A stretch of DNA of 18,189 bases from JAICWP01 sp035935775 (lineage in GTDB: Bacteria > Acidobacteriota > Terriglobia > Terriglobales > Acidobacteriaceae), in contig DASYWT010000352.1 in the NCBI GenBank assembly GCA_035935775.1, forward strand, positions 1-18,189. The letters are read 5' to 3'. This document shows, one piece after another, positions 6,355 through 12,864 of the stretch (within the stretch, counting starts at the first letter, position 1; each line of letters starts with the position of its first letter). The notes below the pieces were generated by a model. The model was not told the DNA's origin, did no database searches, and was given only the letters and a program-made list of their open reading frames with translations. Both the position numbers and the translations under genes were made by a program.

Positions 6355-8472
6355 AAAATTGCCGGCCGGCCGCTGGATATGGAGATGGTCCTGTTGCTGG
6401 GTATTGAGATTGCCGATGCCCTGAGTGCGGCACATGCGAAAGGCGTAATCCACCGCGACATCAAGCCGGCTAATATTTTTGTAACCGAGCAGGGCCACGC
6501 CAAGATTCTCGACTTCGGACTGGCAAAGATGACGCCGGCTGTCAGTGGGCGAAGAGGCGATGCAGCCGCAGAGTCAACCGTGACCATGGAAGAACACCTC
6601 ACCATTCCCGGAACGGCGCTGGGCACCGTTGCCTATATGTCGCCGGAGCAGGTCAGGGCCAGGGAATTGGACGCGCGTACCGACCTGTTTTCGTTCGGCG
6701 CGGTTCTCTACGAGATGGCAACCGGAGCGCCGGCGTTTCGCGGCGAGAGTTCAGGCGAAATCTTCAGTGGGATTTTGGAGCATTCACCCGTTCCGCCGGT
6801 CCGGATCAATCCCAAGCTTCCCCCCAAGGTGGAAGAGATCATCAGCAAATGCCTGGAGAAAGAGCGTAACTTGCGGTACCAGCACGCCTCGGAGATTCGC
6901 GCCGATCTGCAACGCGTGAAGCGTGACACCGAATCCGTCAAGGTCGCAACCACAAGCAGCGGGGCTTCTCGCACGGGTTTTCCGCGGCGTACCTTGATTG
7001 CAACCGCCGGAGTTGTTGGCCTGCTGGTTGCAATTGTCGTGGCGTTTAGCGCAGGCAAGCTGCGCGAATGGCTGCATCTCGCAACGCCACCCCGTATCGA
7101 GGCGCTGGCGGTGCTGCCATTACAAAATCTCTCCGGTGATCCCGCACAGGAATATTTTGCAGATGGAATCACTGAAGAATTAACTACCACCCTTGCGAAG
7201 ACCAGTTCCATAAGAGTCATCTCGCACACTTCCGCCATGCACTACAAGGGAACAACTGAAACCCTGCCGCAAATCGGGCATGAGCTGAAGGTGGACGCGA
7301 TCGTGGAGGGATCTGTCCAACGTTTGGGAGACCGGATAAAAATAACGGCCCAGTTGGTCCAAGCCCCAGCGGACAAACATATTTGGGCTCAAGACTACGA
7401 ACGGAGCTCGCGGGACATAATGGCCGTAGAGGACGAAGTTGCAGGAGATATCGCACAGGAGATCAGAGTTAAGCTGACATCACAAGGGCAGCACATGGCG
7501 GATGCACGCGCAATCGAGCCAGGCGCGCACGAAGCTTATCTGAAAGGGCGTTACGAGTGGAATAAGCGGACCCAGGAAGGGCTGAGGAAGAGCGTCCAGT
7601 ATTTCGAGCAGGCCACCCGGCTGGATTCAAGCTATGCCACGGCCTATTCTGGCCTTGCCGACTCCTACAACGTGCTTTGGAATATGGGCTATCTTGCACC
7701 TGGCGAATCTGTTCCCAAGGCAAGAGCTGCAGCCCTGAAGGCCTTGGAAATTGATGACAACTCCGTCGAGGCCCACGCCTCCCTGGGATGGGTGCTGGCA
7801 TTCTACGATTGGAATTGGACTGCCTCAGAAAAGGAATTTCGACGTGCTCTTGAACTCAATCCGAGTTACGCGACTGCTCATCAGTGGTATGCGTGGGAGT
7901 TGGCGCTGATGGGAAACAAGGAGAAAGCGATCGCCGAGATAGAGAAAGCGCGCCAACTGGACCCTCTCTCGTCCAGAATCAATGGAAATGTTGCAAACCT
8001 GTTGTACTTTTCAGGCCAATATGACCAAGCGCTTGCTGAGCTAAACAAGGCGCTGGACCTGTTTCCAAACGACTACGGATTACACCTCATTATGGGACAG
8101 GTCTACTTGCAGACAGGGAATCAGGAGAAGGCGATAGCGGAATTTGTCAAAGCTAACCAACTTGAAGGTGTGAAAGGCGTGACACCTGCCTCCCTCGCGC
8201 AAGGTTATGCATTTGTGGGGCAGAGGGATCGCGCCAACGCAATGCTTGCAGTACTGGAGCAACAAGCCAAGGCAAACTACGTCTCTCCGGCCGAGATTGG
8301 ATTTGCCTATGCTGCCCTAGGCAATAGGCGCAAGGCATTCGCGTGGCTGGAAAGAGCCTATGAACTGCGTGACTCCAGGTTGGTGATGGGTCAAATGAAT
8401 CCCGCCTTTCAGTTTCTGCGTTCCGATCCGCGTTTCGCCGACCTGCTGCGCCGGATAGGGCTGCCGCAATGA
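6049..8472 (+). CDS. Membrane Ser/Thr protein kinase with TolB-like domain and TPR repeats (kinase 1)
   Basis: From the ATG at 6049 there are 807 residues. A PknB-like (Hanks-type) kinase domain spans about 15-290: glycine loop LGGGGMGVVYKA (21-32), VALK lysine K44, E63, catalytic HRDIKPAN (135-142), DFGLAK (156-160 region), SPE in place of APE (198-200), and the end signature DLQRVKRDTES. All catalytic residues are present, so it should be active. A membrane helix lies at about 314-335, putting the kinase inside and the rest in the periplasm. The outer part has a TolB-N/FlgO-like domain (about 348-475; AVLPLQNLSGDPAQEYFADG) and TPRs (about 490-770). The design suggests a receptor kinase sensing an envelope signal through protein contacts; the ligand is unknown. 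A TTG at 6013 would add 12 residues, but these are the promoter sequence read as protein. Kinase 2 follows after 43 nt. Confidence 0.92.
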   Translation: MASPSQLVGQSVSHYRILEKLGGGGMGVVYKAEDTDLGRFVALKFLPEDLAQDPQALERFRREARAASALNHPNICTIHEIGKHGDRSFIAMEYLEGATLKHKIAGRPLDMEMVLLLGIEIADALSAAHAKGVIHRDIKPANIFVTEQGHAKILDFGLAKMTPAVSGRRGDAAAESTVTMEEHLTIPGTALGTVAYMSPEQVRARELDARTDLFSFGAVLYEMATGAPAFRGESSGEIFSGILEHSPVPPVRINPKLPPKVEEIISKCLEKERNLRYQHASEIRADLQRVKRDTESVKVATTSSGASRTGFPRRTLIATAGVVGLLVAIVVAFSAGKLREWLHLATPPRIEALAVLPLQNLSGDPAQEYFADGITEELTTTLAKTSSIRVISHTSAMHYKGTTETLPQIGHELKVDAIVEGSVQRLGDRIKITAQLVQAPADKHIWAQDYERSSRDIMAVEDEVAGDIAQEIRVKLTSQGQHMADARAIEPGAHEAYLKGRYEWNKRTQEGLRKSVQYFEQATRLDSSYATAYSGLADSYNVLWNMGYLAPGESVPKARAAALKALEIDDNSVEAHASLGWVLAFYDWNWTASEKEFRRALELNPSYATAHQWYAWELALMGNKEKAIAEIEKARQLDPLSSRINGNVANLLYFSGQYDQALAELNKALDLFPNDYGLHLIMGQVYLQTGNQEKAIAEFVKANQLEGVKGVTPASLAQGYAFVGQRDRANAMLAVLEQQAKANYVSPAEIGFAYAALGNRRKAFAWLERAYELRDSRLVMGQMNPAFQFLRSDPRFADLLRRIGLPQ

Positions 8473-8479
8473 ACGCTCG

Positions 8480-8508
8480 TTGACCCGTTCCGAATTCCGT
8501 CCTACCAT
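8480..8508 (+). promoter_or_regulatory. Promoter of kinase 2, apparently leaderless
   Basis: TTGACC (8480-8485), a 17-nt spacer, TACCAT (8503-8508), then 7 nt to the ATG at 8516. It lies entirely in the 43-nt gap after kinase 1. The spacer itself differs from copy 1 in several bases, while both hexamers and all spacings are kept, which points to selection on promoter elements. Confidence 0.65.
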
Positions 8509-8821
8509 TCGGGCCATGGCCAGCTCTTCGCAACTCGTTGGCCAGACCGTCTCGCATTACCGCATCCTGGAAAATTTGGGCGGCGGCGGGATGGGTGTGG
8601 TCTATAAGGCCGAAGATACCGACCTGGGTCGCTTTGTCGCCCTGAAATTCCTGCCCGACAATGTGGCCCAGGACCCGCAGGCATTGGAGCGCTTTCGCCG
8701 GGAAGCGCGCGCCGCTTCGGCGCTGAATCATCCCAACATTTGCACCATCTACGAGATCGGCAAACATGGTGACCGGTCCTTCATTGTCATGGAGTACCTG
8801 GAAGGTGTCACCTTGAAGCAC
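8480..8821 (+). repeat. Direct repeat copy 2: promoter plus kinase 5' end
   Basis: Partner of 6013-6354, offset 2467 nt. The two copies align without gaps through the promoter, glycine loop, catalytic lysine and up to residue about 102; beyond that the genes are similar only at protein level. Confidence 0.75.
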
Positions 8822-11401
8822 CTGATTAGCGGTCGGCCTCTCGAGTTGGAGCGTTTGCTTAAGATTGGGATCGAAGTGGCCGACGCGCTTGATGCCGCAC
8901 ACTCGAAGGGTATTATCCACCGCGACATCAAGCCGGGGAATATTTTCGTGACCGGGCGCGGACACGCTAAGATTCTTGATTTTGGTCTCGCGAAGGTCGC
9001 GGCCGAGAGGACCCTCCAGCCGCAAATCGCATCGTCAGAGCTCACGATTGATCTACCCGAAGAGCATCTGACCAGCCCAGGCGTTGTACTCGGTACCGTT
9101 GCCTATATGTCTCCGGAGCAGACTCTGGGCGAAGAGCTTGATGCGCGGACGGATCTTTATTCCTTTGGCGTCGTGCTCTATGAAATGGCTACGGGAGTGC
9201 GGCCATTCCAGGGCAATACTTCAGCGGCGATCTTTGATGCCATCCTTCACAGAGCGCCCGTTCCCCCAGTGCGATTGAATGCTCAATTGCCCCAGGAGCT
9301 TGAACGCGTCATCAATAAGGCACTCGAAAAGCAGCGCAAGCTGCGCTTTCAAAGTGCCTCAGATTTGCATGCCGATTTGCAGCGTCTGAAGCGAGATACC
9401 GATACGGAGCGCACCGGTGTTGTCGGCTCGGTGACGCCGGTCGAGGCTGAATTCAAGCGCGGCAAGCAGAGTCCCTACAGACGAATCGCTGCGGGTATCG
9501 GTGCTGTGCTAATCGCGGCGGCAGTCGCTGGCGGCGGGATTTGGTGGTTCTGGGGACGAAAAACACATGCTCTGACGGAACGCGATCCAATCGTCCTCGC
9601 CGACTTTACGAACACGACCGGAGACCCCGTCTTTGATGGCACGCTCCGCCAAGGTCTGGCCGTGCAGCTTGAACAATCGCCTTATTTGAACCTTGTCTCG
9701 GACAAACAAATTGCGCAAACACTGAAGCAGATGGAGCAGCGGCCCGGCACTCGCATCACCCGCGAACTGGCCCAACAGGTCTGTCAGCGCCTAAACGCGA
9801 CGGCGGCTATTGATGGCTCGATTGCAAGCATCGAGAACCAATATGTTGTCGGCTTGAGCGCGGTGAACTGTCGTACGGGTGAGATTCTGGCCCAGGAACA
9901 GATGACGTCAGAGGATAAGACACATGTCCTCGCTGTACTAGCGAAGGCCGCATCCGACCTTCGCGCAAAGCTCGGCGAATCTCTCGCTTCCGTTGAAAAA
10001 TTCGATGTCCCTCTCCAACAAGCGACTACCTCTTCACTCGAGGCCCTGCAAGCTTACACGTTCGGTTTAAAGGCGATGGCAGGCGCCGATTTCGCAGCCG
10101 CGATTCCCTTCCTCCAGCGCGCCATTTCGCTCGACAGTAATTTTGCTGAGGCCTATTTGGATTTGGCGATTGACTATTACAATCTGGGTGAGATCGGACT
10201 GGCCGCGAAAAACGGCGCGAAGGCTTACGAGTTGCGCGATCGGGTGAGTGAGCGGGAGAAGCTGGATATTTCGGCTTTTTACTATCAGATCGTCACGGGA
10301 GATTTGGAGAAAGCCGTCCAGGCATATCACCTATTGACAGAGACCTACCCTCAAGACAGTGGGGGTCATGGGATTCTGGGCGGCGTTTATGCGGCCCTCG
10401 GCCAGTACGACAAGGGACTTGCCGAGCTACAAGTGGCGCGTCGGCTGGAGCCAATAGGCATCACCTACGGCGGGGTCGGGTGGTTATACGTATTGCTGAA
10501 TCGCCTGGACGAAGCGAAAGCCATTGCCGCGGAAGCGCAAGCGCATCACCTCGATTCTCCATTCAATCACGAGAACCTGTACGTTATCTCCTTCCTTGAG
10601 CACGACGCGACGGGGATGGCCAGCGAGGTGGCTTGGGGAACGGGCAAGCCAGGCGTCGAGGATGTGATGCTTAATTATGAGGCTCTCACTCGGGCCTATT
10701 CCGGCGACCTTAGCAGGGCCCGCGATATTTTTCGCCGCGCCTCCGCTCTTGCTGAACGCGCTCAGCAGAAGGAAACGGCTGCGAGCTACATTGCCGACTC
10801 GGCCGTGACGGAAGGGCTTTTCGGCGACGTCGCCAGGGCGAAGGAGGACGCGGCTGCAGCGCTCGCCGAGTCGAACGGGCGGGATGTTCGGGCTGCCGTT
10901 GCCTTGGCATACGGCTTGGCTGGTGACACTGGTCACGCGCAATCGCTCGTAGACGATCTCGCCCGCAGGTTTCCGGAAGATACGATTGCGCAGTTTGAGT
11001 ACCTGCCAGAGATTCGCGCCCAAATCGCCCTCGATCACGCGGATTCCGCGAAAGCGATTGAACTCCTTAAGGCCGCGTCACCCTACGATCTGGGTTCACC
11101 CAGTTTGATCGTTCCGCTCGCCCTGTACCCGATTTACGTTCGTGGCGAAGCATATCTGGCTGAGGGCAGCAGTGCTGCTGCCGTCGCAGAGTTACAGAAA
11201 ATATTGGATCATCCGGGAGTCGTGCAAAACGAACCGATTGGCGCGCTCGCACATCTGGGACTGGCCCGGGCTTACTCAGCCCAGCATGACGCAGGGAACA
11301 CCCGCAAGGCATACCAAGATCTGTTCGCCCTCTGGAAAGACGCCGACCCCGATATCCCCATCCTGAAGCAAGCCAGGGCGGAGTACGCGAAGCTGCAATA
11401 G
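8516..11401 (+). CDS. Membrane Ser/Thr protein kinase with TPR sensor region (kinase 2)
   Basis: From the ATG at 8516 there are 961 residues. The kinase domain (about 15-290) has LGGGGMGVVYKA (21-32), K44, E63, HRDIKPGN (135-142), DFG (155-157), SPE (199-201) and the DLQRLKRDT end, so it looks active. After a basic stretch there is a membrane helix at about 323-346, ending IWWFWGRK. The periplasmic part starts with RDPIVLADFTNTTGDPVFDG (about 356-375), a module common after acidobacterial kinases and a distant counterpart of kinase 1's TolB-like domain. TPR-like helices then run from about 507 to the end (for example AIPFLQRAISLDSNFAEAY). The sensor half differs strongly from that of kinase 1, so the pair may answer different inputs while sharing targets. 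It ends 8 nt from the stop of the convergent peptidase gene. A TTG at 8480 is rejected as start for the reason given for kinase 1. Confidence 0.92.
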   Translation: MASSSQLVGQTVSHYRILENLGGGGMGVVYKAEDTDLGRFVALKFLPDNVAQDPQALERFRREARAASALNHPNICTIYEIGKHGDRSFIVMEYLEGVTLKHLISGRPLELERLLKIGIEVADALDAAHSKGIIHRDIKPGNIFVTGRGHAKILDFGLAKVAAERTLQPQIASSELTIDLPEEHLTSPGVVLGTVAYMSPEQTLGEELDARTDLYSFGVVLYEMATGVRPFQGNTSAAIFDAILHRAPVPPVRLNAQLPQELERVINKALEKQRKLRFQSASDLHADLQRLKRDTDTERTGVVGSVTPVEAEFKRGKQSPYRRIAAGIGAVLIAAAVAGGGIWWFWGRKTHALTERDPIVLADFTNTTGDPVFDGTLRQGLAVQLEQSPYLNLVSDKQIAQTLKQMEQRPGTRITRELAQQVCQRLNATAAIDGSIASIENQYVVGLSAVNCRTGEILAQEQMTSEDKTHVLAVLAKAASDLRAKLGESLASVEKFDVPLQQATTSSLEALQAYTFGLKAMAGADFAAAIPFLQRAISLDSNFAEAYLDLAIDYYNLGEIGLAAKNGAKAYELRDRVSEREKLDISAFYYQIVTGDLEKAVQAYHLLTETYPQDSGGHGILGGVYAALGQYDKGLAELQVARRLEPIGITYGGVGWLYVLLNRLDEAKAIAAEAQAHHLDSPFNHENLYVISFLEHDATGMASEVAWGTGKPGVEDVMLNYEALTRAYSGDLSRARDIFRRASALAERAQQKETAASYIADSAVTEGLFGDVARAKEDAAAALAESNGRDVRAAVALAYGLAGDTGHAQSLVDDLARRFPEDTIAQFEYLPEIRAQIALDHADSAKAIELLKAASPYDLGSPSLIVPLALYPIYVRGEAYLAEGSSAAAVAELQKILDHPGVVQNEPIGALAHLGLARAYSAQHDAGNTRKAYQDLFALWKDADPDIPILKQARAEYAKLQ

Positions 11402-11409
11402 CCCGCCGC

Positions 11410-12828
11410 TTACTTCCCGTACTTCTCCTGCAGAAACGCACCCACCTCGTTCTCCAGCCCGGCGTAGTCGCAGTGGATGGTGGCGCGCAGGGCGGCCTCG
11501 GTGGAGCTGCCTTCGGCAATGCGCCGCAGGACGCGGACCAGATCGTCCATCCCGTAAGTGTCGCGGATGTACTCCGCCGCGGCCAGCGATTCGTCGTAGG
11601 CCAGGCGCGCTTCCGGCGTGCTGAAGCGGATAAAGCTGCCCTCCAGCATATTGAAAGGCAAGGCCTGATGGTCGGTCATCAGCTGCCCCAGCCGCCGGCC
11701 GAAAGGCGCAGTGGTCCGCGGCTCCAACACCTGCGCGATGCCTTCGTGCAGCCACTGCGGGCAGCGGCCGGCGCTGAGCTGATTGATAAATGAGTGCGCC
11801 AGCTCATGCTTGAGCACCCGCGCCAGCTCCGGCGTCATCTCCGTCAGGCCGCTCACCGGGATGCGCAGCTTGCCGTCGTTTATGGCGTTAGTCCAGCCCG
11901 GCGCCTGGGTTACGTCAAAAAACTCCTGCTCGGTGTAAAGCACCACGGGAATGCTGTAGCGCGGCTGGGCGTCAAGTTGGCTGGACAGGTCGTTGTAATC
12001 AGCGTCCAGCGCTTGCAGCAATTGGCGGCGGAACTCGTCCGAGGTCTGGTGGCCTTCATAGCGCAGCGTAAAGTGTCCCGTCTCGCTTTGCGAAAAATCG
12101 GCCTCGGTGGCCACCTCGCGCTGTGCCTTGGCCAGATACTGTTGCACCGTGGCATCGGGCCGCAGTTGCAGGGAGCGTTTCCAGGAGCGGACGGCGTCCT
12201 GGCTGCGGTCCGACATGAACTGAGCAAAGCCGAGCACGGTAAACGCGTCCGCCGAATCCGGAGACAGGAACGTGGCCCGCTGTGCTGCCTCCATGGCCTG
12301 GCGGTAGTTTCCGCCCTGCAGCAGCACCGCCGCGTAGTGGGTCAAAATGGCGGCATTTTCCGGGGTTAAGCCGAGTGCGTGCTGCAGGTAGGATTGCGCC
12401 TGCTGGCGGTGGCCAGCCTCCTCCTCATGCCGCCCGGCCAGGAAGTATCCGGCGGCGGCCATTTGGGCATTGCCGGAGCGGTCCAGGGAGTCCAGCACCG
12501 AGCTGTCCACCCGCCCGTCCTTGATCACCGAGACGGCTACCTGGGTGTCGTCCAAGGTGACACTGGGGGTAAAAGCCGGCATCTCGGAGGCCGGTTTTTG
12601 TGAACCCGGCCCTGCCTCAGCCGCCGCGCTGGGCGGCATCCCGGTGGCATCCACGTGATCCACGAGCGATTTGGGGATAGCATAGGAATTGTCCCCAATG
12701 TCGTATTCGACGTGAGTAGCGCTCTGGCGTACGCGGTCTGCCAGAATTTGGCGTCCGTTCTTCAGATAAACGGTGTCGGCAGGCGCGCAAATCGCCGAGA
12801 CGAGGACGATAATCAGGCAGGCCCGCAC
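11410..12828 (-). CDS. Secreted TPR protein with gluzincin (peptidase MA-like) domain
   Basis: A 472-residue protein starting with GTG. A short signal peptide (MRACLIIVLVSAICAPA) is followed by a small YLKNGR segment, a low-complexity Pro/Ala linker (about 62-90), TPR helices (about 124-235), and a zinc-peptidase domain (about 250-470). The metal site is HELAHSF (H341, E342, H345) with the downstream ligand in PQWLHEGIA (E362), the HEXXH...E pattern of gluzincins of the peptidase MA type. It probably acts in the periplasm; substrate unknown. The GTG lies 36 nt from the GTG of the divergent M1-like gene, so both promoters must fit in that gap or overlap the genes. A TAGAAT -10 sits 6 nt before this start. 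The 3' end faces kinase 2 with no terminator between. Confidence 0.87.
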   Translation of the reverse strand: MRACLIIVLVSAICAPADTVYLKNGRQILADRVRQSATHVEYDIGDNSYAIPKSLVDHVDATGMPPSAAAEAGPGSQKPASEMPAFTPSVTLDDTQVAVSVIKDGRVDSSVLDSLDRSGNAQMAAAGYFLAGRHEEEAGHRQQAQSYLQHALGLTPENAAILTHYAAVLLQGGNYRQAMEAAQRATFLSPDSADAFTVLGFAQFMSDRSQDAVRSWKRSLQLRPDATVQQYLAKAQREVATEADFSQSETGHFTLRYEGHQTSDEFRRQLLQALDADYNDLSSQLDAQPRYSIPVVLYTEQEFFDVTQAPGWTNAINDGKLRIPVSGLTEMTPELARVLKHELAHSFINQLSAGRCPQWLHEGIAQVLEPRTTAPFGRRLGQLMTDHQALPFNMLEGSFIRFSTPEARLAYDESLAAAEYIRDTYGMDDLVRVLRRIAEGSSTEAALRATIHCDYAGLENEVGAFLQEKYGK

Positions 12829-12864
12829 GTCGCGATTCTAACCGCGCCGTTCGCACCTGAAACC
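12829..12864. promoter_or_regulatory. Short divergent intergenic region between the two peptidase genes
   Basis: On the minus strand TAGAAT (12835-12840) lies 6 nt before the GTG of the peptidase-MA gene, implying a leaderless start; the -35 position shows only GTTTCA. On the plus strand no clear -10 or Shine-Dalgarno is visible before the M1-like GTG at 12865, so its promoter may lie within the neighbouring gene. Confidence 0.4.

Noticed and set aside
12655..12864. 70-residue N-terminal extension of the M1-like protein
   Set aside because: It overlaps the divergent peptidase gene and would bury the signal peptide that starts at the GTG at 12865.
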